From Sulfuricurvum sp. (GTDB lineage: Bacteria > Campylobacterota > Campylobacteria > Campylobacterales > Sulfurimonadaceae), in NCBI RefSeq assembly GCF_023229695.1, contig NZ_JALNYS010000002.1, positions 62,001 to 126,000 on the forward strand: a stretch of 64,000 nucleotides of DNA, in the 5' to 3' direction. Made by a program: the position numbers and the translations under genes. Shown one piece after another: positions 15,579 through 24,004 of the stretch; positions within the stretch are counted from its first letter, which is position 1; each line of letters starts with the position of its first letter. The notes under the pieces are model-generated. The model searched no databases and was not told where the DNA came from. It saw only the letters and a program-made list of their open reading frames with translations.

Positions 15579-16636
15579 TACAAACGATTACCGGAAACAA
15601 AGATTTTATTGAGAGTTTGCGGGGAAAACGGGCCAGTTTTCTCCTGTGTATGAGCAACACGGCAACAGCAAATACCCCGGGGATCACCCAAGCGGGGATT
15701 CCCGGGATGCTACACCTCACCCCGACGCTCGATGCGGAGTTTATTAGCATCGGAGAGGTGCGGAGCCTCGGCACCATCGCCGAAACTCCCAAAGGGGTTC
15801 CCACCCCCGCCCTCCTCACCCGCGCCGTCCATCTGCTCCATCCGTTTCGAGAAATTGAACTTCTGAATCTCGGGTTAGAGATCACCCCGAAACTGGAGCA
15901 TTTTAAAGTGCATACGTTCAGCATTGCACCCAGCGGTTCGATTGAGCAGGGGGCTTCTATCCCCGCCGCAGAGGTGTTTGAAAAAGGGGTGGCGTTTGCC
16001 CAAAACCTCGTACTCCAAAGCGACTACATCATCTTAGCCGAATCGGTTCCCGCAGGGACGACGACGGCACTTGCCACGGCGTTGGCATTGGGATACGATG
16101 CACGGGATAAATTCAGCAGCAGTTTTAAAAATGCCCCCGAGGGGATCAAACAACGTGTTATTGATCAAGCCCTCTCCCATGTGAATGAGAGTGATGATCT
16201 TTTTGAAATCCTCGCCAAAGTTGGGGATAATATGCTCATCTTCAACGCCGGATTACTCCTCGGTCTCCAAAACCGCGACATCCCGATCGTTTTGGCGGGG
16301 GGGACGCAGATGGCGTGTGTCCTCCTCGTCGTCAACCGTATCCTTCAAATGATGGAGGGGGAGTTAGATAGCTCCAAAATCGCCCTTTGCACGACCAAAT
16401 GGGTCGCCGAAGATGCACACAGCGATATCAAAGGGCTGTTGGAGATGAATGATTTTAGTATCAACGCCTATTACGCCGATTTCGATTTCTCCCTCACCGC
16501 TCATCCCGCCCTCAAACTCTATGACGAAGGGGAGGCGAAAGAGGGGGTCGGCGCGGGGGGTGCGCTGGTCTATGCCCTCTTAAACGGTATCACGAAAGAG
16601 CAGATCACCCGCAAAGTGGAGAGCTTTTTAAGATGA
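15575..16636 (+). CDS. cobT: CobT-like nicotinate-nucleotide phosphoribosyltransferase
   Basis: Member of the CobT superfamily in the archaeal/cyanobacterial-type branch, which activates the lower-ligand base as its alpha-ribotide from nicotinate mononucleotide. The 353-residue protein shows GITQAGIPGMLHLTPTLDAE, PKGVPTPALLTRA, ESVPAGTTTALATALALGY, VLAGGTQMACVL and a Gly-rich C-terminus. It overlaps the kinase and cobU by 4 bases each. The lower base actually used cannot be inferred; no base-synthesis gene (BluB or BzaF type) is in the window. Confidence 0.85.
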   Translation: MIQTITGNKDFIESLRGKRASFLLCMSNTATANTPGITQAGIPGMLHLTPTLDAEFISIGEVRSLGTIAETPKGVPTPALLTRAVHLLHPFREIELLNLGLEITPKLEHFKVHTFSIAPSGSIEQGASIPAAEVFEKGVAFAQNLVLQSDYIILAESVPAGTTTALATALALGYDARDKFSSSFKNAPEGIKQRVIDQALSHVNESDDLFEILAKVGDNMLIFNAGLLLGLQNRDIPIVLAGGTQMACVLLVVNRILQMMEGELDSSKIALCTTKWVAEDAHSDIKGLLEMNDFSINAYYADFDFSLTAHPALKLYDEGEAKEGVGAGGALVYALLNGITKEQITRKVESFLR

Positions 16637-17124
16637 AAATACTTTACTTCGGCGGACAAAAATCGGGGAAAAGCTCTCTCGCAGAGGCAAAGGCCCTCGC
16701 TGTTGCGACCGATAAACCCATTTATCTCGCCACCTACGACCATAACTTCGGTGACAGCGAAATGGGAGAGCGGATCGATAAACACCGCTTAACGCGAGGC
16801 GAAAACTTTATCACACTCGAAGAGAGCCGCGATTTAGCAAGTGTGATCGAACCGCACCAAACCTACCTCGTCGACTGCATCTCGATGTGGATACTCAACC
16901 GACTCGATGAGAGCGAAGAGGAGTTGACCAGCGAGATCGAAGCGCTGGGACGAATAGAAGCTAACATCGTGTTTGTCCTGAACGACGTCGGCAGTGGAGT
17001 GATCCCTAATGATCCCATCAGCCGCCGATACGTCGATCTCAGCGGTATTATCGGTCAAACATTGGCTAGGTTTTGTGATGAGGTTTACGAAGTGAAACTG
17101 GGATTGGAGAAGCGGCTTAAATGA
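16633..17124 (+). CDS. cobU: Adenosylcobinamide kinase / guanylyltransferase
   Basis: Bifunctional CobU, 163 residues. It phosphorylates the aminopropanol group of adenosylcobinamide and then adds GMP to give adenosylcobinamide-GDP. The P-loop GGQKSGKSSLAE is at the N-terminus. Then come YLATYDHNFGDSEMGERIDKH with the HxxR region (the guanylylated His is in this segment in characterised enzymes), VDCISMWILNRL, and NDVGSGVIPNDPISRRYVDLSGI, a strongly conserved family stretch. Slightly shorter than the 180-residue Salmonella protein. Overlaps cobT and cobD by 4 bases. Confidence 0.93.
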   Translation: MKILYFGGQKSGKSSLAEAKALAVATDKPIYLATYDHNFGDSEMGERIDKHRLTRGENFITLEESRDLASVIEPHQTYLVDCISMWILNRLDESEEELTSEIEALGRIEANIVFVLNDVGSGVIPNDPISRRYVDLSGIIGQTLARFCDEVYEVKLGLEKRLK

Positions 17125-18197
17125 CGACCTACGGACACGGCGGGGATGTGAACAGCTTTGCCGCGCACTGCGGCTGCGCTCTTGAAGAGGTGATTGATCT
17201 CTCCTCTAACATCAACTTCATCACCCCGAATGTCGATTTCAGCAGTGTGACCCTCAACGCCTATCCGAGCTATGAGAGGCTAACGGAGACGTTAGCTGAG
17301 CACTACGGTGTCACGTCGGAAGAGGTAGAGCTTTTCAACGGCGGCTCTTCGGCGATTTTTACATTGCTCCGATTTTTCGATAACCTCACCTGCACGATTT
17401 ACTCCCCCGCCTATCTGGAATACAAAAAAGCCTCACACCTTCACGGTAAAAAAGTGTGTCTCATCAACCGCTTTGAGGCTATGGATACGGAGGTCGAGGA
17501 GAACTCCCTTGTCATCTTCGTCAACCCCTCCACCCCCGACGGACACTACTACGAAATAGAGACGCTGATACAGATGTGGATTGTCAAAAACTGCACGATC
17601 CTCATCGACGAGTCGTTTTTGGAGTTTTGCGGGGGCGAATCGGCAACCCGCTACCTCCAAACTTACGACAAACTCTATGTTTTAAAATCGCAGACGAAAT
17701 TTTACGGATGTGCGGGGGTGAGGGTCGGGATCGTCCTCTCTTCGCGTGAGAATATCCGCACCCTCAGAGAAAAAGAGCCGCTATGGAAAATCTCGGCACT
17801 TGATAGCCATTTTCTCATCACGGCTTTGGCTGATGAGCCGTTTCGTGCACGTTCACATGCGCTCAATGACGAAGCGAAAAGGTATCTGAAAACTCTCCTC
17901 GATCTTTCCGCTCTGTTTGAGGAGGTGTTTGAGAGCGATGCAAATTTTTTCCTTGTCCGTCTCGCTCATATGAATGCAAAAGAGTTTCAGGAGAAGCTTA
18001 TTCCGCATCGTATCATGGTGCGCGATTGTTCTAACTTTGACTTTTTGGATGAGCGATATGTGCGGATTGCGGTGAAAAGTGTTTCGGAATTGAAACGGTT
18101 TGAAATAGCGATCACAAATATTACTTCTGAGATGAGAGAGGGTACAATAAGCAAAACAGACAAAAAAAGTGCTCGTGAAGATTGTGGAGGGGAATAA
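17121..18197 (+). CDS. cobD: L-threonine-O-3-phosphate decarboxylase-like PLP enzyme
   Basis: Fold-type I PLP enzyme of 358 residues in the HisC/CobD family. It would yield (R)-1-amino-2-propanol phosphate for CbiB. The N-terminal YGHGGDVNSFA is the typical CobD opening (HGG). Substrate-loop residues follow (DLSSNINF, NGGSSAIFTLLRFF), then IFVNPSTPDGHYY, ILIDESFLEF (PLP Asp) and LKSQTKFYGCAGVRVG with the Schiff-base Lys. The last 25 or so residues (after ITNITSEM) are polar and look unlike the family. A TACAAT box lies within them, so the 3' end may have been altered when the DUF1016 gene arrived. CobD or HisC-type transaminase cannot be separated by motif alone. Confidence 0.82.
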   Translation: MTTYGHGGDVNSFAAHCGCALEEVIDLSSNINFITPNVDFSSVTLNAYPSYERLTETLAEHYGVTSEEVELFNGGSSAIFTLLRFFDNLTCTIYSPAYLEYKKASHLHGKKVCLINRFEAMDTEVEENSLVIFVNPSTPDGHYYEIETLIQMWIVKNCTILIDESFLEFCGGESATRYLQTYDKLYVLKSQTKFYGCAGVRVGIVLSSRENIRTLREKEPLWKISALDSHFLITALADEPFRARSHALNDEAKRYLKTLLDLSALFEEVFESDANFFLVRLAHMNAKEFQEKLIPHRIMVRDCSNFDFLDERYVRIAVKSVSELKRFEIAITNITSEMREGTISKTDKKSAREDCGGE

Positions 18198-19202
18198 ATG
18201 AGAAATATCGAAAAATCAAATCACTTTTACGACGAGATTAAAGCGCTGCTTCATCACGCCAGATCACACATCTACAGTACGATTAACACTACGATGACGC
18301 AAACATACTGGGAGATCGGAAAACGGATTATTGAAGAAGAGCAACATGGTGCGTTGCGAGCTGCGTACGGAAAAGCTATTTTAAAAACTCTCTCGGACGA
18401 GCTTGGCAGAGAATTCGGAAAAGGGTTTTCGGTTGATAATCTGGAAAATATGAGACGATTTTATCTTGCATTTCAAAAATCCGAGACAGTGTCTCCGAAA
18501 TTCAAACTCAGTTGGTCGCATTACCTTTTTTTGACGCGTATCGATCATCAAGAGGAAAGAGATTTTTATGAGATAGAGGCTATTCAAAACAGTTGGACAT
18601 TGCGGGAGATGAAACGGCAGTTTGACAGCGGACTTTATGAGAGGCTGAAACTCAGCTTGGATAAATCAAAAGTCAAAGAGCTATCCACACAAGGTTATGT
18701 GATCGAATCGGTAAACGATATGATAAAAGATCCGTATGTTTTAGAATTTGTCGGTTTACCAATGCACTCATCGTATAGCGAAAGCGACCTAGAAACTCGA
18801 CTGATCGATAAGCTGGAGCACTTTTTATTGGAACTGGGCAAAGGGTTCACCTTTGTAGCAAGACAAAAAAGAATCACGATAGATGAAAAGCATTTTGCTG
18901 TTGATTTAGTTTTTTATAATCGGTTGTTAAAATCGTTCGTCGTTATCGATTTGAAAATCGGTGAGCTGAAACATCAAGACATCGGTCAAATGATGATGTA
19001 TGTCAATTATTTCGACCGATTTGAGAAAACAGAAGATGAAAATCTGACAATAGGCATTATTTTGTGTAAAGACAAGAGTGAAGCTCTCGTAGAAATGACA
19101 TTGCCAAAAGACAACAATCAAATTTATGCGAGTAAATATCTGACCGTATTGCCCAATAAAGAAGAACTCCAAAAACTGTTAGAGGAAGATGAGGGTGAGT
19201 AA
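18198..19202 (+). CDS. DUF1016 / YhcG-family PDDEXK nuclease
   Basis: Protein of 334 residues. The N-terminal DUF1016_N winged-helix-like region (about 1-150) has TYWEIGKRIIEEEQ, FGKGFSVDNLENMRRFY and LSWSHYLFLTRI. The C-terminal PDDEXK-type nuclease domain (about 175-320) has ELGKGFTFVARQKRI, the Asp of FAVDLVFYN and the Asp/Lys of FVVIDLKIG. Members are widespread accessory genes, often near defence or restriction loci. It follows the cobD stop with no gap and has a GGAGGGG ribosome site. It has no role in cobamide synthesis and separates cobD from cbiB, so it is most likely an insertion. Codon use is visibly AT-richer than its neighbours. Confidence 0.88.
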   Translation: MRNIEKSNHFYDEIKALLHHARSHIYSTINTTMTQTYWEIGKRIIEEEQHGALRAAYGKAILKTLSDELGREFGKGFSVDNLENMRRFYLAFQKSETVSPKFKLSWSHYLFLTRIDHQEERDFYEIEAIQNSWTLREMKRQFDSGLYERLKLSLDKSKVKELSTQGYVIESVNDMIKDPYVLEFVGLPMHSSYSESDLETRLIDKLEHFLLELGKGFTFVARQKRITIDEKHFAVDLVFYNRLLKSFVVIDLKIGELKHQDIGQMMMYVNYFDRFEKTEDENLTIGIILCKDKSEALVEMTLPKDNNQIYASKYLTVLPNKEELQKLLEEDEGE

Positions 19203-19249
19203 TTCTCCATCTCACCGTGAACGTATCGAAATTAAAAAGATGATCAATT

Positions 19250-20113
19250 ATGTTCTTTGACATCGCCCTCATCGCCTACCTCACCGACCGACTCTTCGGT
19301 GAGTTCACATTCATCCGCCATCCGGTCGTATTGATGGGGGATTTTATCACTGCTTTTGAAAAGCGGTTTTACCGCGACAGCATCCTGCGTGGATTTTGGC
19401 TCGTGTTTTGGTTGTTAGCCACCGTGTTAGCACTCGTCACTCCGATCTTGCTGATCGACAATCCGTGGATTTTGGGGATCATAGCCTCGAGCGGGATCGC
19501 GGGGAAAATGCTCTACACGAGTGTGCAAGGGGTATTAAACGACCCCTCAAGTATCCGATATTTGGTAAGCCGCGACACCGAAAACCTCAGTGAGAGCGAG
19601 ATCAACAAAGCCGCCATCGAGACCTATGCTGAAAATCTGAGCGACGGAGTGATCGCCCCTCTGTTTTATCTGTTAGTTTTCGGTTTGGTCGGGCTGTTTT
19701 GCTACAAAGCGGTCAATACCCTCGATTCGATGGTGGGGTATCGGAGCGAAAAATACGAAAAATTCGGCAAAGCAGCCGCACGGCTGGACGATATCGCCAA
19801 CTATATCCCCTCCCGCATCACGGCGATGATCATACTGACCCTTTTCGGCAAACTCGGAAAGCTCAGACAGACTTGGCGTTACGGGGCATTGCACGAGAGT
19901 CCCAACGCGGGATACCCAATTGCGGCAATGGCATTGTCGCTGGATGTGTCGCTGGGAGGTCCAACCTCCTATTTCGGAGTTCTCAAAGCCAAACCCTTTT
20001 TTGGTGAGGGGCGCGAAGCGATCAGTGCAGACGATGTTCGCCGCGCCCTCTCCCTCCGACCCCGAATCGATACCGTTCTCATCACCATTCTGGCATTAGG
20101 AGCCATTTCATGA
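19250..20113 (+). CDS. cbiB: Adenosylcobinamide-phosphate synthase CbiB
   Basis: Membrane enzyme of 287 residues that attaches aminopropanol phosphate (or ethanolamine phosphate) to adenosylcobyric acid. Family motifs are present: FIRHPVVLMGDFI near the N-terminus, INKAAIETYAENLSDGVIAPLFY, YKAVNTLDSMVGYRSEKYEKFGKAAARLDD and GALHESPNAGYPIAAMA. It is shorter than the 319-residue Salmonella protein. The ribosome site before the ATG is weak. The 47-bp gap to DUF1016 contrasts with the overlaps elsewhere in the operon, consistent with the original junction having been disturbed. The stop overlaps cbiP by 4 bases. Confidence 0.92.
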   Translation: MFFDIALIAYLTDRLFGEFTFIRHPVVLMGDFITAFEKRFYRDSILRGFWLVFWLLATVLALVTPILLIDNPWILGIIASSGIAGKMLYTSVQGVLNDPSSIRYLVSRDTENLSESEINKAAIETYAENLSDGVIAPLFYLLVFGLVGLFCYKAVNTLDSMVGYRSEKYEKFGKAAARLDDIANYIPSRITAMIILTLFGKLGKLRQTWRYGALHESPNAGYPIAAMALSLDVSLGGPTSYFGVLKAKPFFGEGREAISADDVRRALSLRPRIDTVLITILALGAIS

Positions 20114-21450
20114 AATCCATCTCCATTTTCGGTACCTCCAGCGATGCGGGGAAATCGACTCTGACCTTTGTCATCGGGCGGCTTCTGCAAGAGAGGGGGA
20201 TCAACGTCGGGGTGTTCAAAGCCCAAAACGTCTCCAATAACTCCCGCGTCTGTGATGACGGGTCCGAAATCGCTATCGCTCAGTATTTTCAAGCGGAAGT
20301 GCTGGGACTTCCGACGAGCTACCACCTCAATCCGATCCTCCTCAAATCGGGGCACGGAAATAGCGCCTCACTCATCGTCAAAGGGGAAGTGGTAACCGAT
20401 AAAGAGGTTCGCGACTACTACCGCGATCTCGACACCCTCAAACCCGCCGTAAACGAGTGCTTCGAATATTTGAGCGAACGGTATGAGTGTCTCGTCTGCG
20501 AGGGGGCGGGGAGTCCCGTCGAGCTGAATCTGATGGACAAAGACCTCTCGAATATCTATATCGCCGAAAAGTACAATACCAAGATCATCCTCGTCGCCGA
20601 CATCGAAAAAGGGGGGGTGTTCGCCTCGATCTGGGGGGTCTATAATCTCCTCCCCGAATCTCTGCGGGCCAATGTGATCGGGGTCATTGTCAACAAATTT
20701 CGCGGAGATCGAACCCTTTTTGATGAGGGGGTGAAGATCATCGAAGAGCGTTTCGGTATCCCCGTTCTCGGTGTTCTTCCCTATCTTAGCCTCAACCTCG
20801 GATTCGAAGATTCCCAGAGCCTCAAAAATTTCGTCCAGAACAAACCTCACCCCGCACAAAAAATCGGGATCATCAACTATCCGACGATGAGCAACTACAA
20901 CGATTTCGAACCCCTCATCGCCGACGAGACCGTCTTTGTCGAGTTCATCACCTCCAATGTGGCGCTGGAGAACTATGATCTCATCATCCTCCCCGGGAGC
21001 AAGCGGGTGATCGAGGATCTACGGTGGCTCAAAAAAACGGGGTTATTCGACGCACTTAAAGAGCGACACAAAGAGATGCTGGGGATATGCGGCGGGTATC
21101 AGATGATGTTTGAAACCATCATCGACGAGGGGAGTGTCGAAACCTCAGAACCGAGTCACGAAGACGCGCTCGGATTTATCGATGATGTGATCGTATTCAA
21201 AAAAGAAAAAGTGCTCAAAAAAGGGGAATATCTCCTCTTCGGCCGCACGATAAACGGTTTTGAAATCCATCACGGAGTGAGTATGAAATATCCCCTCTCG
21301 TATCATAAGGATCATATCAAAGGGACGTTTGTCCACGGACTTTTCGAGGATGAAAAATTTGAAGCGTATAAGAAAACGACCCTCGATAACTTTATTACGA
21401 CGATGCGAGGCGAGATCGATAGGGAGAGGATCCTCAACGCTTTGGAATAA
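20110..21450 (+). CDS. cbiP: Cobyric acid synthase
   Basis: Glutamine-dependent amidotransferase (CbiP/CobQ) of 446 residues acting on adenosylcobyrinic diamide. The N-terminal ATPase domain has the modified P-loop FGTSSDAGKSTL, AQNVSNNS, CEGAGSPVELNL and IEKGGVFASIWG. The class I glutaminase domain has the nucleophile Cys in GICGGYQMM and the His of FEIHHGVSM, and ends in HIKGTFVHGLFEDEKF. It is slightly shorter than the usual 480-500. It is the last gene before the island; a degenerate second copy of its 3' end is found at about 23002. Confidence 0.93.
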   Translation: MKSISIFGTSSDAGKSTLTFVIGRLLQERGINVGVFKAQNVSNNSRVCDDGSEIAIAQYFQAEVLGLPTSYHLNPILLKSGHGNSASLIVKGEVVTDKEVRDYYRDLDTLKPAVNECFEYLSERYECLVCEGAGSPVELNLMDKDLSNIYIAEKYNTKIILVADIEKGGVFASIWGVYNLLPESLRANVIGVIVNKFRGDRTLFDEGVKIIEERFGIPVLGVLPYLSLNLGFEDSQSLKNFVQNKPHPAQKIGIINYPTMSNYNDFEPLIADETVFVEFITSNVALENYDLIILPGSKRVIEDLRWLKKTGLFDALKERHKEMLGICGGYQMMFETIIDEGSVETSEPSHEDALGFIDDVIVFKKEKVLKKGEYLLFGRTINGFEIHHGVSMKYPLSYHKDHIKGTFVHGLFEDEKFEAYKKTTLDNFITTMRGEIDRERILNALE

Positions 21451-21723
21451 CCTTTTTTTTATCACAATATTATAACAACAATACACAAAAAATAGCTATT
21501 CATAGAATATTACCAAATTATTACGAACTATGGCTGGTTTTTTATATTATTTTTAACATAAATATCGGTATATTTTGTCCGTTATCATGATCTGCTTGCT
21601 GTGAGCCGGATTATTCCGATAGCAAAACTGACGAATGCTATCAATCCCCTGATTCTTTTTTGAAATGGATCGGTACGGTTTTTAACCCGCCGGAGGGATA
21701 GCACTTAACGAAGGAGTTATTTT
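21451..21723 (+). promoter_or_regulatory. AT-rich promoter and long leader before the toxin-like gene
   Basis: The first 130 bases are AT-rich and include TATATT- and TATTAT-like -10 candidates around 21541-21580. The downstream half is GC-richer with possible structure: a CGGA/TCCG mini-hairpin near 21608-21617 and a 7-bp inverted repeat GATAGCA (21618-21624) / TGCTATC (21636-21642). It ends in an AAGGAG ribosome site before ATG 21724. No known riboswitch is recognised. Confidence 0.4.
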
Positions 21724-22896
21724 ATGAGCGCTCAAAAAAAACGTTTTTTCCCGTTTGCCTTAGCATCCAACGTACAGAACATCAGTCTAGCCTCCTTGCA
21801 ACACATACCAAGTGCTACTTTGGTTGCCGCTAATAACGTGGAGGATACCATTCCCATTGAACAGCAACTTGTGAATGCCTTTAATGCCAATAACGATGTA
21901 ATGAGTTATGTTTTGGGTATTACCCAAACGACATTACCTACAATCCCCGCACCGATACCGTCGTGGTACCCCCCTTTTCAAACGGCTTTCAGCAATGCTC
22001 AAATTCACGCTAACGGCTGGTACTCAATTGCGACAAACTTAGTCAGTATTCCCAATGCGATATCGGGCTACGGGATTGCCTTCAATTCGAACATGTCTAC
22101 GATCAATTCGTTGATAGGTGTGCTATTAGCCGATCCAACCAATGCGGCAGCGATCGCTCAACTTCAGAAAATTCTCAATGGCATGATCAGTCAAATCAAA
22201 GGGTATTCCCAAACTGCCGTTACGTTTCAACAAAATATTCTCGACTTTAGCAACAACTTAACGGCGGATTCCGCCATCATGTCGAAAGCGGTTGCGGACT
22301 CTTTATCAACCATTGGCGTTGATCAGGCGCAGATTCAAAAACTGGAAGACGATATCGCCTCATTACAAGAACAAATCAAAACGTGGCAAACCGTTATGAC
22401 CGTGGCAGGACTTGCGGCGGGTATCGGATTTTTTGCCGGTGCCGTGATTGCGGTTTTTACATTTGGATTCGGATTGGCTTTTGGTATTGTATCCGCTATA
22501 GCCGGAATCGCCACGATGATTGCCGCTTCCGTCGAAATATCGAATCTCACCAATGAGGTCAATAAAGATACCGCTGAAATGAATGCATTGACCCAGCAAG
22601 TGGCCAGTTTAAAACTCCTGAACACGCAGCTTGACGCGTTAATCGTTTTGTCGGAAGCGGCAGGGACTCAGGTGGATCTTATTTTAGAAGTGTGGAGTGA
22701 GCTGGAGTCTGAAATCAATACCGTTCTTACCGATTTGCAAAACTGCCAGGGCGATACCACCCCCTTAAATCTCGGTCAGCTGCAAACCGATTTAAACATG
22801 GCCAATCAAGATTGGCAAACGCTGGTAGGGCTTTGCAATACCATATCTTCCATCACGTACAATCAAGCGACTCCGCTCACCGCAAATTTACAATAA
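21724..22896 (+). CDS. Putative ClyA/HBL-superfamily alpha-pore-forming toxin
   Basis: Protein of 390 residues with no signal peptide. The predicted pattern is almost all alpha: long amphipathic heptad-containing helices (about 125-220 and 270-345) flank a strongly hydrophobic hairpin (about 221-268, Ala/Gly/Phe/Val-rich, two segments). This is the design of the ClyA superfamily, including HblB, NheA and the MakA-type toxins, in which the hydrophobic tongue inserts into target membranes. A Pro-rich segment (about 70-82) and a C-terminal helical part are also typical of these long bundles. It has its own leader and a strong terminator, so it is a single-gene unit. A phage or structural coiled-coil membrane protein is the alternative. 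Confidence 0.55.
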   Translation: MSAQKKRFFPFALASNVQNISLASLQHIPSATLVAANNVEDTIPIEQQLVNAFNANNDVMSYVLGITQTTLPTIPAPIPSWYPPFQTAFSNAQIHANGWYSIATNLVSIPNAISGYGIAFNSNMSTINSLIGVLLADPTNAAAIAQLQKILNGMISQIKGYSQTAVTFQQNILDFSNNLTADSAIMSKAVADSLSTIGVDQAQIQKLEDDIASLQEQIKTWQTVMTVAGLAAGIGFFAGAVIAVFTFGFGLAFGIVSAIAGIATMIAASVEISNLTNEVNKDTAEMNALTQQVASLKLLNTQLDALIVLSEAAGTQVDLILEVWSELESEINTVLTDLQNCQGDTTPLNLGQLQTDLNMANQDWQTLVGLCNTISSITYNQATPLTANLQ

Positions 22897-22903
22897 GCAG
22901 AGC

Positions 22904-22933
22904 ACGTCTGCATAACTAAAGTTATGCAGACGT
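22904..22933 (+). terminator. Hairpin terminator after the toxin-like gene
   Basis: A perfect inverted repeat ACGTCTGCATAACT / AGTTATGCAGACGT (about 13 paired bases, tetraloop) starts 7 bases after the stop codon and is followed by TTATCCTT. The long stem suggests a terminator, although the U-tract is short; it could be bidirectional. Confidence 0.7.
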
Positions 22934-23001
22934 TTATCCTTGCTTTGTCCCCACTTTGCATTTAACTCCGTTCTTCAGTATCACTGCAGTCGTTTCATTG
23001 A

Positions 23002-23052
23002 CTCCATATAAAGGAGCATGTCAAAGGGACATTTGTCCATTTGTTGTTTTAG
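23002..23052 (+). pseudogene. Degenerate duplicate of the cbiP 3' end
   Basis: In one frame the sequence reads LHIKEHVKGTFVHLLF then a stop, matching HKDHIKGTFVHGLF near the C-terminus of CbiP. At the DNA level 23011-23040 and 21307-21336 agree at 26 of 30 positions by eye. The fragment has a stop just upstream and another just after the motif, so it is a relic. It lies between the toxin-like gene and the DUF3800 gene. The rest of the 391-bp gap 22897-23287 holds the terminator and a T-rich run around 23143; nothing else is recognised. Confidence 0.65.
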
Positions 23053-23287
23053 AACCCGACTTTAGCGGAAGTATAGACAGAATTGACTATCATAGTTTCT
23101 TTTTTCTGTGGTGTCGAAAAGTAGGGATTGGAATTAGCAATTGTTTTTTTTTTCAAAAAAGCAACTTACAGATTTGAGAGTTTTTATAGAAGAAAGAATT
23201 AATCCCAAGCTCTTCACCGCACTAAGACGGGAGAGGAGATCTTGGGCTACAATATCAGTATTGTATTGGATTTGACATTAGTCGTCC

Positions 23288-24004
23288 ATGAAAGCGAGTG
23301 TGGATATGAAATTTAATGTTTATTGCGATGAAACATTACCTGATCTCTTTACAACGACTAAACCCATAGACAAGCGCCTCATGATAGGAAGTCTATGGAT
23401 TGAGGCTGAAAGCAAAGAGAGTATCAAAACACATATCAAAGAACTCCGCCAAAAGTACAATTGTTGGGGCGAAATCAAATGGACGAAAGTATCACCGTCA
23501 CAAGAGGCATTTTACCTCGATCTAATTGATTTATTTTTCTCATTCGGAATGCAAATGAGATTTCGGTGTATTGGGGTTGATCCGAAACAAGTTAACTGGG
23601 CGTATCATGGAAATGACAAGGAGCTCGGTTTTTACAAGTTCTATTATTTTCTCCTCGAAAAATGGATTCTTGATTTTAATGAATACTCTATTTTTTGTGA
23701 CGTAAAAGTGAATCGTGATCTTTCACGTTTAAATACTTTACGTGACTTTTTGGATCGTGTTAACTTAAATGCTTATATTGAACGGGTTCAAGCTCTTCCT
23801 TCTCGTGAAGTAGTTTTAATTCAAATGACAGATTTTCTTTTGGGAGCAGCTAGCAGTCAAATCAACAACATAACGCATAAAAATTCTGCAAAGATAGCTG
23901 TCATAGAACATTTAGAGAAACACCTCGGACATACCATCCAACCCACTGTTAAAAATGAGGATAAATTCAATGTCTTCAATATTCGACTTGACGGTGGTTG
24001 GTAA
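23288..24004 (+). CDS. DUF3800 domain protein
   Basis: Protein of 238 residues with the DUF3800 hallmark near the N-terminus (FNVYCDETL, then MIGSLWIEAE). A conserved IKWTKVSP segment, FRCIGVDPKQVNW, and a C-terminal TDFLLGAASSQIN follow. DUF3800 proteins are predicted to have an RNase H-like fold with an Asp near the N-terminus and occur mainly in mobile or defence-associated loci; the function is unproven. ATG 23306 is an alternative start that would begin MKFNVYCDE, nearer the domain. Base composition is AT-rich compared with the cobamide genes. The stop overlaps the next gene (TAATG). Confidence 0.75.
   Translation: MKASVDMKFNVYCDETLPDLFTTTKPIDKRLMIGSLWIEAESKESIKTHIKELRQKYNCWGEIKWTKVSPSQEAFYLDLIDLFFSFGMQMRFRCIGVDPKQVNWAYHGNDKELGFYKFYYFLLEKWILDFNEYSIFCDVKVNRDLSRLNTLRDFLDRVNLNAYIERVQALPSREVVLIQMTDFLLGAASSQINNITHKNSAKIAVIEHLEKHLGHTIQPTVKNEDKFNVFNIRLDGGW

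Noticed and set aside
22956..23177. Open frame of 73 codons on the plus strand after the toxin-like gene
   Set aside because: No ribosome site and runs across the cbiP relic in the wrong frame; composition is not protein-like.
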